Below are positions 1 to 15,463 of a stretch of DNA of 64,000 nucleotides, piece by piece. The position numbers and the translations under genes were made by a program. The first letter of the stretch is position 1. The number at the start of each line of letters is the position of its first letter. The notes under the pieces were generated by a model. The model searched no databases and had not been told where the DNA came from. It was given only the letters and a program-made list of their open reading frames with translations. This DNA comes from Ustulina deusta. Taxonomy: Eukaryota; Ascomycota; Sordariomycetes; Xylariales; Xylariaceae. The DNA lies in assembly GCA_023159155.1 (NCBI GenBank), contig JAJNNX010000064.1:7501-71500 (forward strand). The letters run 5' to 3'.

Positions 1-3000
1 AAGCCCTAGAAATTTTCTAAATTTCTTAAAAGCTGGTTTAAGTAGTAGCTTCGTAAGTCCATCCGCTACTTGGTCTAAAGTAAACATATATTTAAAGTTG
101 ACTTAACCTGCAATAACTTATTCTTGACACTATCTATCCTAGATATTTATATGTTTTCTTCTTCTATGTGGTAGTAGGTTATAAACTATTAAAATAGCCC
201 CTTAGTTATTACTATAAATAATTATTAATATATTACTAACTCTAGCGTTTAGTTCAATCAAAAGTCTCCTTATTTATATAGCTTTTTTTAAGGCCTATGT
301 TTAACTTTTAAGTTTTATTTTAAAAAATAACAGTAAGACTGTTAATTAACGTTTTAAACTCCAGCTTACTGCTCCGCTTCCCAAATTAAAAATATACCCT
401 AAAGTTAAACAGCAAATCTTTTTATAAGTTTCCTAGTCTAAATTAGTATAGCTTTATAAGTTAATTTTCCCTTTTTTATATACTAACTTCAGATCAATTA
501 TAGTTATTAAATATCTAAATATTTGTTTTACTGCTTTAATATAAAAAGTATTTAGCTTTGCTATATACTTGCTATATTTAGAAACAATAAAAGTAATATC
601 TGGTCTAGTCCCTAGCATTATATATATAAAAGAACTAATAGCTTTTTAATACTATTTTTGATTTATTATTACTATAATAAAGTTTTTTTTAAATGCTTTA
701 ATATTTATAGAAATTAGAGTATAAGTTAGTTTTGCTTTTTTATGCTTAGGTTTATTTAGGTTCCAAAAGCCAAATTTTATAAAAACTTTTTTTAAATAAG
801 CTTGTTATAACAACTTTAAGATGTAGTATAATCGGTCTTATTTAATAGCTATACCTAGGTAGAATTTAGCTAGTCTTAAGTTGTTTATTTAAAAATTTTT
901 ACTTAAAGCTTATTTAATATTATTAATTTTTAAAGTTTTTAAGCTAATAATTAAAAGATTATTAATATAAATAATAATATAATAGTTATTTCGAGCAAAA
1001 ATACTAATATTTAAATCTAGACTACTAAATTCTAAACTCTTTAAAAATATTGCCAATATTTTGTACTATACTCTAGGTGCCTGCTTAAGCCTATAAAATG
1101 CCTTGTTTAGCTTGCAGACCTTAGTTAGGTCCTAAACAAATTTAAAGAGCTGTTCTATATAGATATCCTTTATAATTTTTTTATATAAAAATACTGTTTT
1201 AATATCTATTTAATAGATTTTAAGGTCTAGAGTAGCAGTAATAATAAATAAAATCTTATAGCTTATAAGTTTGATTACTAAAACAAAAATCTTATAGTAG
1301 TTTATTCTATTTTATTATTTAAAGTTTCTAATTATTTATTTAGCCTTATATTAGATAATTTTGCTTATTTTATTACGCTTGAGTTTATATATTTATTTAT
1401 TAGACAGTACTTTAGTATTAGGCGGTTTAGTAACTATTTCTTAGGTCAGATTATTAACTAGTGAGCTATATTTACTACTTATAGCTTTGCGTTATTTTGT
1501 CTAATAAAAACTGTGTTTTATAACTTTATAGCTTATTAGTTTAGTAATTTTAGTTGCCCCTATAGCTCTTAATATAGCAGTAATAAAATAAAAAGCAACT
1601 AGTTAATGTTTATAGTTCTAAAGACAAATTCTATTATATTTAAGTTATAATATAAGCTTTTCTAGTTGTTCTAGGATATAAATCTTAAATTAGGTACTAT
1701 TTTTTTTACTATAATTGCTACTATTATTTCTTTTTAATATATTAAAAGAAAACGTGTTAGAAGTATAATTAGAATTATTATTATTATTATTAAAAAGTTA
1801 GCTAAAATAATCAAAATTATTTTTGTTGTTTAAAAATATATTAAGGTTGCTAAGTTCCTAACTGCTGCTTATTATAAATAGGGTAGCGCTTGGGGTATTA
1901 CTAGGTATAGTGCTAGGTATAATACTAAAGGTATTATTTGGTATACTATCTATAATAAATAATCCTAATAATATAAAAAACATTTTTCTTTTTTTTAGAG
2001 CAGGTTTATTATTATTAATAATAATATAAAAAAATTCAGTTGTCCCCTCTAAAGTCTTTTCTTAAGTAGAGCTCTTTAAAATATCTTTAATAATTTTATT
2101 ATATAAGTTCTATTAAACCTGTTTTTTATTACTAATCTTTAGCTATATTTAATCTAGCAACTAATAAGAAATCTTTTAAAAAAAGCTTATATTATTAATA
2201 TTTACTACTTTCCTACTTTCAAAAAAGATTATAAAGTTATATAAGCTCTAATTTTAGTATTTAAGCATTTTATAAAATAAAATTCTTTTTATAAATGCTG
2301 ACCCTTTTTTATTTAGTTGGAAATACTGTCTATTAGTTCTAATAGGCACTATATAATCGTATGCTAGTATTTAGCCAAACCATTTTTTATATAGTAACAT
2401 TCCAAGTCAGTCACTAAACTAACAAATCATAGTATAGCAAGCTATCTAGGCAATAATAGGCCAATATTTTTAAAGTATTCTATTATTTATAGCCTATCCT
2501 ATTATTAATATTATAATAGTTTTATAAACACTAATTGCTTTTTTATAGATGCTACCCTATTAATATTGCCTTATAGCAATAAGTAGTATTTAAATTCTTT
2601 AGCTTTAATAGAAGTACTCTAGTTCCTTGCTAGTATTTTCTTTAGCTTTATTTAGAATAAATATATAATATCTACGTTTAAAACGTTCGTAATATTCTAA
2701 AAATGCCCTAAAAACCCTAGTAAATTCTGCTTTGCTTTTAAGCAATAATATCTAAATTATTTTAAAAAAGTTGCAATAAACAATAGCAAAATAAATAAAT
2801 CTTTTATATTTTTTAAAAACATTCTTAAGTATTCTTACTATATCTACATATAATAATTCAAATAAATAAGTGCTTTAATAAAGATTTCCTAAGTATAATA
2901 TTTCTTTTATTTTTGTTTAAATATAGTATTTACAAATATAACTAGGCTTTTAAAGCTTAATATACCCTGCTTTTATTAGTTTTTTAATAGAAAATTTACT

Positions 3001-5843
3001 AATATATCTAAATTGTTTGTACTATAGAGCTAGTTCAAAGTTATAAAATAAATAAGCTGCAAAAGCAGCAATAGTAGCTTTTATATTTAAGTTGGGTTGA
3101 TTAACTAAATATAAGCCATTATATTCTATTTTTTTTAAAAATATTTAGTTTTTTTTTAAAACATACGCTTTATTATTTTAAAAAAAAAATTTAGCACTAA
3201 ATCCAACCAGGTAAAAAACAAAAATAAAGTTTGCTCTAATTAATAAATAATATATAACATTCCTAAATATAATAATTTTTTTTTTCTATTAACTATACTA
3301 ATAAAAATATAATTTTTTTGTTAAATAAGCTATATTACTAATCTATTAATTCTTATTATTGCCGGATAAAATATATTATAAAGATTAATAAAATTGTTTT
3401 GATTTAAAATTATTAAAATGTTTGTACTACTATTAATAACTAGTGCTTTTTTTAGGGTTTTTGCTAGGTTTATAACTTTATTCTATATTATAACTATAAA
3501 TAATACTTTAATAATATTTATAAAGCAACTTTCTTTAAAAATATTATTAAGCAGTTTTTTTGCTACTTTTAGGTTATTATTTTTCTAGATCTAGTTACTT
3601 TATACTTTGTTTTTTTAAAATATAGTTTAACCGAATCCCTAAAATATAAAAAATAGTAATCCGGGTTAAATTAAAGCAACAAAAGGTTACTTAAAGGTTA
3701 CAAATATATAAGCTATAAAAATAGTATGTTTAGAAAAAAACTAAAAAAAATTAGATTATAGTATAGCTGCTAAGAGTATTATAAAGTTTGTTGTTTTTTT
3801 TTTTGTAGCTAAGTTATTTTTTGATTTTAGTTTTTTTAGTTTTCTTTTATGCTATTTGGCACGTTTGCAGTACATTTTTTTATTCTAACTAGCAGGCTTT
3901 AGTTCTAAGTGTTTTTTATAGCAGACTCCAAAGTATAGTTTATAGCAAAACTTACAAAATTTCTATTTATTATTCGAAAAAGAAAATAAGTTAGCTTTAG
4001 TAGCTAAAAGTATAGTTTATAATACTTGTTCCTTTTAGCCTTATTTAAATTATATAATAGCATTAATTATTTTTTCTAAAGTAATAACTACTTATATTAT
4101 TTAAAGAAGATTAGTAGTATTATAAACTAATATTTTAGTTACGCTTAGTTCCTAAGTAGTAAAAAAAAGGTTAAATTTAAGGCCAAATCTATTAATAAAT
4201 TTTTAAATAATATATAAATGTGGCTATACCAAAACAAAATTAAGTTTTATTATATCTGCTTAAGTCTATCGAAGTACTACTACAAATTATATAACTCTTT
4301 CTATAGTTTTTAAAATAATTTCTTTTTATTATTAAAAGTATTAAACAAATTAAGCTTTATTTTTAGGTTTATAAATAACAAAAAGTTTTGCCTAAATAAG
4401 TACTAATATATTAAAAAGATTTTTAGCAATAAATTATATTTAATAGTAGGCGTTTGTTAAAAATCTACTACAGATTGCAATATATACTATATTACGTTTG
4501 TTAAACTATTTATTTTTTCGAGTTATAAAGCTTTTTTTGTTTTTTTTGTTCTATTATACTAGTATTATTATTTAAAAGCTATTAAATAAAAGTTGTCCAA
4601 ACCCGCTTATTGCAAGTTTTTTTTTTATATTTTAACTTTATTTTAGCTACTGTTTTAAAGTATTTAAAAAAAGTACTTTTTTAAGTTTTTTTAAAGCGTT
4701 GCTAGACAACATTTTTTAGAAAGTTCAGTAATAAGTCTAAGAAGCTAAAAAAAATTAATTCTGTTTTGGAAAGACTAAAAAATATTAATTCTATTTTAAA
4801 AACGTTTATATTTTTGCTATTATTGCTAGCAGGAATATTAAAATGTTTTTTAAGTTAGTAAATAATATAATAATAAGTTATTAAAATAACAAAAAGTGCT
4901 TTAGGATTAAGAATAGTAGTTAAAACAAAATAATAATTAAGTTATTTTTTAGTTGTCCGATTATAAATAATAGTAAACTAGGTTATTTAAGTTTATAATA
5001 AAAAGATTAAGTTTAATAAGCTGTTATTATTTAATTAAATATTATTAAAACGTAGGTATAGGGTAAATAGGAATATGTTTAGTTATAGGAGCAGTATGTT
5101 TATTTTAAAGCTAAATAGTTTTTAGTTACTTAGTATTAATAAGCAAATAGATATTTTGAATAGTATAGGAAATTTAGAGCTAGGTAATAGCGGATTGTTA
5201 ATATAGTTGCCGCTTAAGTTATTATTAAAGTTATTTAAATTTTTTTAAAATAAAAGATAATTAAGCAAGCTTAATAGTTCGGTAGTAAAATATAGGAAAA
5301 TTTTAGTGCTAAAAAAACAATATATATAAAAAAAAGTAATCTAGTTTTTTTTACAAAGGTTATATTAAATATTTATAAATATTTTAATTCTTAATACTAA
5401 TTAGTTTTTTAGTTTTAGATTTAGTAATGTTTAAAAAAAAAAAGTTAATATTAAAGAATTTTTAATAGCTAGTTATAAAAGGTTTTTTAGCCTTTATTTT
5501 AATTAGGAAATTTATAAGTCTAATCTTTTAATTTAATAGAACAATTTTTGTTTTTAGCTTTTAGATTTTAGAAAAAATATTTTGTTATTTAACAAAAAAT
5601 TAGAATTTTAATACGTATTATATATAAAGTTAAAAATTAATAAGTTATTAGTTTTAAAAGATTTAATCTTTAATAGATAAAGTGCGTTAGAATAAGCGTC
5701 CGGGCTTATAACTTGTTAAAAAAAATATATAGTAATCCTATTGATTATTTAGAAGTCTAAGTTATAATACAAGTAGGTGGCAGATATAGGAGTCTTATAT
5801 ATAGCATATAGATCGTAAGTATCCCAGCCTCCTGGTTTTGATA
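1..5843 (-). mobile_element. Degenerate Ty1/copia LTR retrotransposon (left copy), cut by the window edge
   Basis: The minus strand reads as a copia element in the order gag, integrase, RT, RNase H. The 5' LTR is at 5714-5843 and the end of RNase H lies at about 1-80, where the frame still resembles ADG-LTK. The RT signature KLNKA-Y-LKQAP-VWYK is recognisable around 1075-1130 with stops from RIP. The YVDD box lies around 940-990 and reads as NN instead of DD. No frame stays open. The element sits inside the 3' LTR of Gypsy copy C: the base after it (5844) continues that LTR mid-sequence. Its 3' LTR and the first ~30 bp of the C LTR should lie to the left of the window. It is the same family as the copy at 50618-57922, in inverted orientation. 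Confidence 0.88.
5714..5843 (-). repeat. 5' LTR of left copia element (130 bp)
   Basis: The LTR matches 50618-50747 in reverse complement. Read on the minus strand it begins TATCAAAACC (from TGTCAAAACC) and ends TAACA. The primer-binding site follows at once on the minus strand (5702-5713). Confidence 0.85.
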
Positions 5844-6065
5844 GTTTATTAATACTATGGATAAAGACTCTAAGCTAAAGAAAAAAGAAAGAAAGGAAAG
5901 AAATCAAAGTTTATAGGGTGGGTAGATATAGACTTTGTGTGTGTAGCTGCAGAGTTAGGTTGGTCTGTGTATAGACTTCTTATCTTATTGCTATGTGGGT
6001 CTGGAATCCTTATAGGTCTCGCTAAGACTATACCTAAGACTATACAGACTGTACTGACCGTCACA
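5844..6065 (-). repeat. 3' LTR of Gypsy C, missing its outer ~30 bp
   Basis: The sequence matches the family LTR from the GTTTATTAAT segment to its GTCACA end, next to a CTACCCCCTTCC polypurine tract (complement). The outer end is displaced by the copia insertion at 1-5843. Confidence 0.85.
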
Positions 6066-9000
6066 CTACCCCCTTCCAAAACCGAAAGTTTAGACATAGT
6101 TTTAACTCAAAGTTACTAATAACGTTAGGTTTATATAGTTTTTTTATATTGTACTACTTTATTATTGTTTTTATAATTGTTTGTAAATTTGTTAGCTATT
6201 ACTATATATATTTATTTTTGTAATTTTATAAAAGATCTAAAAGCTTTTTTATAAGTTTTATAAAATTAGTCAAGTTTAATTAGTATATTTTTAAAAATTT
6301 AAGCTATATATTAAATATTATTAAGATTATAGCTTTTTTAAGCAATTTAGTATTATAACTTTTTGTTTTTTTTATATATTTTTAATTGTTTGATTTGTTC
6401 GACTTCAAATTCTGCTTTGTTATTAATATTTTTAGTTAAAAGCAAATAATTAAATTTATTAAAATAAAAAGTTATTGCTTATTTTTTATAATTAGTTAGC
6501 ATAAAACAAGTTTTTTATTTTATAAAAGTTAGATAAATTAAAAATATAGCTAAATTTTTGTTTTTTTAAAATTTTAAAAAATCTAACTAATTAAAAGTCT
6601 AATCTAATAGTTAGTACTTATATTACAAAACTTTTCTTTTTTAAAAAGACTTTGTTTTTTATTTTAAAGTCTATTAAGCGTTTTTTTTTATTAGCTTATA
6701 GCTTATATTATTTTTATATAAAAATTGCTATATTATATGCTATTCTTTAAATATTTTAGGTTTAGTAAACTAGTTCAAACATTTATTGTTTAGTATTAAA
6801 ATCTATAATAGTTTTATTAATATTTATTATTAAGAAGTTTTGTGCTTTAACTCCTATTATTACTTTTAGTAGTAATATATTAATTAATAAATATTATAAA
6901 AAATTATATACAAAATCTAAAACAAAAAAATAAATATTTTAATTGTTTTAATATTTATTAATATAAAAATAGAATTATTAGTTTAATTTTAAATTAGTTA
7001 ATTTTACTGCTTTTTAAGTCTAAAAGTAATAAATACTACTAAAGCAATACTTAATACTTATAAAACTATTAATTATTGCTATAAACTTAGAAATAAATAG
7101 TTTTATATTATTTAATATTTATATGTTTAATATATTAAAAAATCTCTATAGATTTTTATAGTATTATATAGCTAATAACTCTGTAGTATTTATTTTTTTG
7201 CTAAATAAAGTTGTAATTAAACAGCTAAACTTATTTATAAATATTTATATATAGTTATAACTTTATTAGTTAAATAATATATTTTTGCTATTTATTACTA
7301 CCTATTGCTATATTATAGCTAGTATAAATAATAAGTAAAAAAAGCTAAGAGTTTTGTTTTGTAGTATTTTATTTTTTTTATAGTTATAACAATTATATAT
7401 ATACTATTTATAATTATATCTTAAATAAAACTAATAATATTTTTATTCTAATATTTTGATTATTTTATATTAATTTTGGTATATAGTAATTAAAAACATA
7501 TAAACTTTTTAAATTAAAGTTATACAAAAAAAAAAAATCCTATTTAAAGTAACTTTAAGTATGTATAACTTTTTGTTTTTATTTCCTAGATCTTACAGCT
7601 AGTTTTTTTATTTAATTAAGTTTATTAAGTTAGCTCTTCAGAAAATATTAAGTAAAAAATCTATAGTTAATATAAAACCTAGTATTTTATTAGGCAGAAC
7701 TAATACTATTGTTTGTTTTTTAGCTTTTTTAGCTTTAACTATAAAAAATTTAGCTATTTTTTTTAATAAAGCATTAATTATTATATTTTTTTATTTTAGT
7801 TAGTATTAAAAAATAATATTAAAGTTTAACAAAAAGTTGGCCTAGCGTACTTATTATATTAATAAAATCTGTTTATTTAAAAAATATAATAAAGTTTAAT
7901 AATTAGTTACTATAAAAAACTTAGTTCTAAGGAGCTCTAAACAGTAATATTCTAAAGTTTATATTACTACTAAAAATTTATAGTTTTAAATTAAATAAGC
8001 TTGCTTAATTAATATTATTATTTTAAAAAAATACTTTATAGGTTTTTAGGTTATATCTTTTTATTACTACTAAATAATTTTTCTTATTATATTATATAAA
8101 GTATTTATTTTTATTTATATTGGTTGGCCGGGCCTAAAAAAAGCTAGAACAAATATTTTATAAGCTAGCAGTTTTATATATTCGAAAGCTTATTTTTGTT
8201 CTAATCCTATTATAAACAAATTTTTTTTAATAGTTAATTTAAAAGAGCAGCAATTTTACTAGCATAATAAATAAATATATAAACATAATTATAAAGCTTA
8301 AAAAATAACTAGATTAACTTAGTACTTTTAAAATTATTAAAGTTCTAATTTAAGATTACTTAGATTTTTATAAAATTAATTCTAATCTTTATTTTAGTTT
8401 TTATAATTATTTCTAAATAATTAATAATAAATATATTAAAACAAAACTTTTTAATATTTTTTTAATATTCGGCTTAATATAAGCAATAGATTACTTTTTT
8501 ATAATAGGTCTAGTACTATTTTTTAGTTTTGAAATAAATTAAAACATTGTTTATATAAGCACTTATAAACTTGTTTAAAAATTTTTAAATTTATGCATTA
8601 ATAAAAGCTTACTACTAAGCAAATCTTACTTTTAAACCAAATAATAAAACTTTTTATTAAAATACTTCTTTATAAGTTTAAAAAAAAATAAAGTAATATA
8701 ATTTTATAGTTAATAATAATTAGTAAAAAGCTTTAATAATATTTAGTTTTATAAATCAGATAATATTACAATAATTAAATATAGTACTACTAATATTTAA
8801 AACTAGCACAATTTAATCTTTTAAATATATATTTTTTTATTAATAATTAATTATAAACTTATATTTAATTAACCTAAGTTTAAATATAAATAAAACAAAA
8901 ATAATATTTAAGTTTATATTTTATTTAATAAAATTTATAGCTAGTAGTTTATTTACAAACTTTTTTTTAAATAAAATAAACTATATAAATATATAGTATT

Positions 9001-9499
9001 AATAAAGGCCGGAGGTACGTTTTTTGCTATTAGGTTCTAGTACTACATTAAATCCTAGTTATAATAGTAGTAAAGTTTTAGATTCTTTTTTTAAAAAGAA
9101 CTTTTTTAGGTATAATAGCTAAAAAGGCAAAAAGCTTTATACTAACTTTATGTACTAGAGATTTTTTTTTTTTAAAATAAGATTAGTTTATTATTAAAAA
9201 TCTTTTATAGTACTACTTAATTAATCTAAGCCTATTTTTTTTATAAAATATTAATTATTTTTAAGTTTTTTTTAAGTAGCTTAGTATAGCTATTTTTAGT
9301 TATTACGAACTTAATTGTAATAAGCTCTTTTAGAGTTTTTTTAGCTAGTTATTTTTATTTATTCTAGTAGGGATAATTCTAAAGGTTTTATATAATTTTT
9401 TTAATAGCAGCTTGGTTTTTTTTTTAAGAGTTATTATATAGACTTTTTTTGTTTTAGGTTTAAAGGTCCTAAGTTTTTTTTTTGTTTTCTTAGTTTTAG

Positions 9500-9735
9500 T
9501 ATAACAGTCAGTACAGTCTTAGCAAGACCTGCAAGAACTCCAAACCTACATAGTAATAAAATAGGAAATCTACGCACGGACCAACCCATAACTCTGCAGC
9601 TACATATATAGAGTCTATATCTACCTACCTTATAAACTCTGACTTTTTTTTTTTTTTTTTTTTTTTTTAGCTTAAAATCTTTATTTATAGTATTAATAAA
9701 CTAGCTATAAAAACTTTATTTAACTAATTATAATA
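9500..9735 (+). repeat. 5' LTR of Gypsy A (236 bp)
   Basis: It starts TATAACAGTCAG (from TGTGACGGTCAG) and ends ATAATA (from GTGACA). It includes a poly-T run at about 9646-9668, where other copies have a C/T-rich tract. Confidence 0.88.
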
Positions 9736-11176
9736 CTACTTTAAGCTTACTAATTATTTGCTAATAAGTATTTAATAAATATATATTTTCTATTTTGCTA
9801 TAGTTAGTAAAACATAAATAAACTTTTTTTTTTAATTATATACTTAATACAAAAGATTATATATCCTATAATACAAATCTAATTTTAATACAACCTTAAT
9901 AAGACTTTCGACTTTTATACTACTTAAAGGCTAACAACCCGTAAGAAACCCAACCTTAAACACCCCTATTTTATTTTTAGTCTTTAAACAATTAAAACAA
10001 CTCTAACTCCTAAGTATAGCTAGCTTTTTACTATTAAATAATCTTAAAATCTTTTTTTTTATAAAAAAAAAAGATTAAATATTAGACTTTTTTATAAACG
10101 CTTTAAGCAAACTAATACTTAAAAAAGAATCTAAAAAAAACAAAAAATTAGAACCTAAAAAAACAAAATCTAAACTAGAACTAAAACAACTTAAAATAAA
10201 TAACGTACTTAAAAATATAGTATTAGATATTGCAGCTATATAAGTTTATAACCCTGCATTAGTTCTAGCAGAACTTTTTTAATAAATAAAAAAAGTAAAG
10301 CGCTAATTTTCTAATATATTTATTTTAGTACTTTTAAAAAATAACTAGAATTTAATAGTAAAAAATATATTTAAAAGTATTAATTTTAAATTTTTTAGTT
10401 TTGCTGCCCTATTTGTTTTTTGTTTTATTAGTTTATTTTCTAGCGCTTTAAACCCGATTTACGCTAAAAAAGCTAAAGTATAAAAAACTAATCCTAGTAA
10501 GTTTACAGGAAATAAAGCCCTATTTAATAACTAGGTCTATAAACTAGCAAAAAAGCTAAATAAAAATATTATTATGTTCCGAATTAAAAATAGCTAACTT
10601 TAGTATATTATAAGCTAATTGGAAAAATGTACTAAAAAATTAATAAAAATACGCTTTTATTCTACTAAAAAACTATTTAGTAGTATTACTAAAATAATCT
10701 AAGCTTTATTAATAGCTTATTATAATTTTAACTAAGCAGCTACTACTTATAAAATACTCCAAGCCTATATATATAGAGCTAATAGAAATATTAATAAGTT
10801 TATTTCTATATTTAATAGTTTAGCCTAGAAATATTAACTTATAAAATTACAATAAAAATATAAATTATAGGACTATTTTTATATAAACCTAAAAAAAAAT
10901 CTATATAAAGCTTTTATAAATTTAAATATTTTTTATAAATTATTTATTAATAAAGTTATTAAGTTAGTATACAACGCTAAGCAAGCTTATAAAAACTATT
11001 AATAAACTAAACTTGCTAGCTTAATTAAATAAAGATCTAACTTAATTAATTAAGCTTTTAGCAAACCTATTTATTAATTTTTAGTTAAACCTAAAAGTTT
11101 TAAAACATTTATTTTAAAATAGCTAAAACAAGCGCTAATTATAAAAAAAAAAAAAGCTTATTAAAATAATAAGACC

Positions 11177-11218
11177 TGTTTTATTTGTAGTAAAAAAAAG
11201 CATATATTAGTTAACTGC
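11177..11218 (+). other. CCHC zinc knuckle of Gypsy A gag
   Basis: Fourteen codons with spacing C-X2-C-X4-H-X4-C are still intact in the otherwise RIP-damaged gag. This fixes the frame and orientation of the element. Confidence 0.85.
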
Positions 11219-14200
11219 TTTAATTAAAAGCTTAAAATTTCGGGCGTTTAACCAGCAAAAAAAAGCTACAATAAAAACAGCTCTAGTAGTTTATTTAACT
11301 TAAAAAATAAATAAAACTAACAAAAATCTTTTTATTAGTCTTTTTATTTATTTTAACTAAAATATATAACTAAAACTAATTAATTACTTTTAAAATATTT
11401 ATTTAATTACAAATTAATAGTATTAAAATAAAAACTTTAGCTTTATATAATACTAGAGCTTATACTTCCTTAATAATTAACTATAAATTTGTATAACAAG
11501 TTAAGCAATAATTAAAAACAAAAATAGTTCGTTTAACTAAACCTTAAAAGCTTTGCAACTATTAAAACAAAATAATTAGTAAAATCTACAAATATTTAAT
11601 ATATATTATAAAAATTAATAATTAATAATTTAAAAACTAAACGTTTTAAATTACTAATTTTAGTTATACCATTATTATTAGTATTAAATAGTTAGCAAAA
11701 CAAAATATTTTAATAAAAACCTAAAAATAACAATTAATTTAGCTAAATAATTTATTTCTATTAGCTTAATTTTTGCTAATAATTATAATTAAACTTTTTA
11801 GCTATAAATAATAAAATATAGACCCAGAAATACAAAAAAATGCCAATCAATACAATTAAGCGTTAAAAAAATACTATTAAATATTAAAACAACCCTTTAA
11901 AAACAAAACAATTAGCCCAGGAACAACCAAAACTAAAAAAACACAAAAAAGACCTAAAACCCCCAAACCCAAAACAAAAAGGTCCATATAATAACTCCTA
12001 AAAAAAAAAAAAAAACCAAGCCGCTATTAAAAAAATTATATAAAACCTCTAAAATCATCCCTACTAGGATAGATAAAAACAACTAACTAAAAAGACTCCA
12101 AAAGAGCCTATTGCAATTAAGTTCGTAATAACCAAAAATAACTATACTAAACTACTTAAAAAAAACTTAAAAATAATTAATACTTTATAAAAAAAATAAA
12201 TTTAAATTAACTAAATAGTACTATAAAAGACTTTTAATAATAAACTAATCCTATTCTTAAAAAAAAAAACCTTAAGCATATAGAGTTAGTGCAAAGCTTT
12301 TTACTTTTTTAGTTATTATACCTAAAAAGATTCTTTTTTTAAAAAAAATCCAAAATTTTGCTACTATTATAACTAAGATTTAATATAGTACTAAAACTTA
12401 ATAATAAAAAATATACCTCCGGACCCTATTAATACTAAATATTTATATAGTTTATTTTACTTAAAAAAATTTGTAAACAAGCTACTAGCTATAAATTTTA
12501 TTAAATAAAATATAAACTTAAATATTACTTTTGTTCTATTTATACCTAAACTTAAATTAACTAAACATAAATTTATAATTAATTATTAATAAAAAAATAT
12601 ATATTTAAAAAACTAAATTATACTAGCTTTAAACATTAATAGTACTATATTTAATTATTGCAATACTACCCGTTTTATAAAACTAAACATTATTAAAGCT
12701 TTTTATTAACTACTATTAACTATAGAATTATACTATTTTTTTTTAAACCTATAAAAGAGTATTTTAATAAAAAGTTTTATTATTTAGTTTAAAAGTAGGA
12801 CCTGCTTAGTAGCAAACTTTTATTAATATATAAATCTAAAAACTCTTCAATAAATTTATAAATATTTATATAGATAATGTTCTAATTTATTCTAAAACTA
12901 AAAAATAATACTAGATCTATTATAAAAAAATAATCTACTGCTTATATTAAGCTAGATATTAGAAAGATATTAGAAAGTCTTGTTTTAATATACCTATTAT
13001 TAACTACTTAAAAATAGTTATAAAAGCTAAAGTTAGAATCAGAATTAATTTTGCAAAAATCCAAGCAATCCTAAATTAAGACTTTAATAATTTTAAAAGC
13101 ACTAAATCGATCTAGTTGTTTTTTAAGCTTTATAATTATGTTTGTATATTTACTTATTATATTAGTAAAATCGCCGCTCTTCTAAATCAACCATTAAAAA
13201 AAAATAAACTGTTTATAATAAGACTAAAACAAAAATAAACTTTCGAATATATAAAATTACTAGTATATAAAATACCTGTTCTAACCTTTTTTAAGCCCGG
13301 CTAACCAATACAAATAAAAACAGATACCTTATGCAACGTAACAAAAAAAGTTATCTAGCAGCAATAGGAAAATATAACCTAAAAATTTATAAAGTACTTT
13401 TTTAAAATAATAATACTAACTAAATAAGCCTACCTAATTTAAGACTATGAACTTTTAGCAATAGTATAAACTCTAGAACACTACTACCTAGAGCTTTTTA
13501 AAACTAAGTTTTTTATAATAACTAATTATTAAGCTTTACTATATTTTTAAATAAATAGATTTTATTAATATAACAAATATGCTAGGCCAACTTTTTATTA
13601 AACTTTAATATTACTTTTTAATATTAACTAAAACAAAAAAATATAATAGTTAATGTTTTATTAAAAAAAATAGCTAAACTTCCTATAATTAAAACTAAAA
13701 AAACTAAAAAAAAAACAATAGTATTAGTTCTACTTAATAAAATACTAGATCCTATATTAACTGTAGACCTACTACTTAATACTTCTTAAAAAGCTAACTT
13801 AGTAAACCTAATTAAACAAAAAAACTAGCTATAAGATCTAAAAAATAAAATAAAAAATTATATATATTTAAAATTACCTTAAATAGAACTATTCTTTTTT
13901 ATATAGCTTTAATTTAAAAAGCTTATATATTTTTAATTATTATATACTAAAGTTAACACAAAACAATCAAAATATTAGAACAAAAATACTGCTAGCCCTA
14001 CTTAAAATATAATTACAAACAATATATATATAATTATTATAACTATAAAAAAAACAAAATATTATAAAACAAAACTTCTAGCCTTTTTTACTTATTGTTT
14101 ATATTAGCTATAATATAGCAATATATAATAATAGATAGTAAAGATATACTACTTAATTAATAGGGTTATAACTATATATAAATATTTATAAACAAGTTCA

Positions 14201-15284
14201 ACCGTCTAATCGCAACTTTATCTAGCAAAAAGATAAATATTATAAAGTTACTAGCCACATAATACTATAGGAGTTTATATAGATTTTTTAGTATACTAAA
14301 TATATAAATATTAGATAATATAGGACTATTTATTTTTAAATTTATAGCAACAATTAATAGTCTTATAAGTACTAAGTACTGCTTTAGTAGTACTTACTAC
14401 TTTTAGACCTAAAAAACAATAGAATTAACTAATTAAAAACTAGACTAATAACTCTGTTTTTATATTAATAAATACTAAAACAATTAAAATATTTATTTCC
14501 CCGCTTTAGACTTTGCATATAATTTTTTATAATATTTATTAATCGATATATTACTACTAAAAATAGCAATAAAAATTAAAACATAAAACTTTTTAATAGT
14601 AAATATTAATAAAACTATTACAAATTCTAACACTAAATAATAAGCGCTCAAACTAGTTTACTAAACCTAAAATGTTTAAAAAATAACATATAATATAAGC
14701 TACAAGCTAATAAAAAAAAACGCCTAGTAAATTTTAAAATAAAAAATAAAATCTTTTTAAAAAAAAAAAAGCTTTGCAATACAAGTACTAACTACTAGAT
14801 TAGATTTCTAATTAGTCGGACCTTTCGAAATTCTAAAAAAATAAAAATTTAGCTACGTTTTTAACTTACCTAACTTTTACAAAATAAAAAACCTGTTTTA
14901 CGCTAACCGATTATAAAAAACAAGCAATAACCTTTTATTTTAACAAATCTAATTACTACTTTTAACTAAAAATATTAATAGCAAAGCAAAATTTAAAATT
15001 AAACAAATTAAACAATTAAAAATATATAGAAAAAACAAAAAGCTATAATATTAAGTTGCCTAAAAAGGCTATAATCCTGATAATACTTAGTACATAGCTT
15101 AGAATTTTAAAAACGTACTAATTAAGCTTAACTAATTTTATAAAACCTATAAAAAAGCTTCCGGACTTCTAATAAGATTATAAAATAAATATACGTAATA
15201 GCAGCTAATAAATTTATAAATAACTATAAAAACAATAATAAAGCAATATAATATAAAAAAGCTATACAAACCTCATATTATTAG

Positions 15285-15463
15285 TGTCATGCCTGGCATA
15301 CTGGGACCGGTGCACACTCACTATATATATATACTATGTCCGCACCCACTTCGATAGAGAATCTTTTTTTTACAAGCTTTAGTCTTGTAAGCCAACCTTA
15401 CTAAATATACAACTTATTTTTTTATATATTATACTTGACTTTGTGAACTTTTTATTTATGATA
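15285..15463 (+). repeat. 5' LTR of element B (179 bp)
   Basis: It begins TGTCATGCCTGGCATAC and ends TGATA (from TGACA). Compared with the 3' LTR, the differences are almost all C/T or G/A transitions. Confidence 0.92.

Noticed and set aside
5870..6119. Open frames at 5870-6097 (-) and 5937-6119 (+)
   Set aside because: They lie inside the LTR of Gypsy C and its polypurine tract; similar frames recur in other LTR copies and have no domain.
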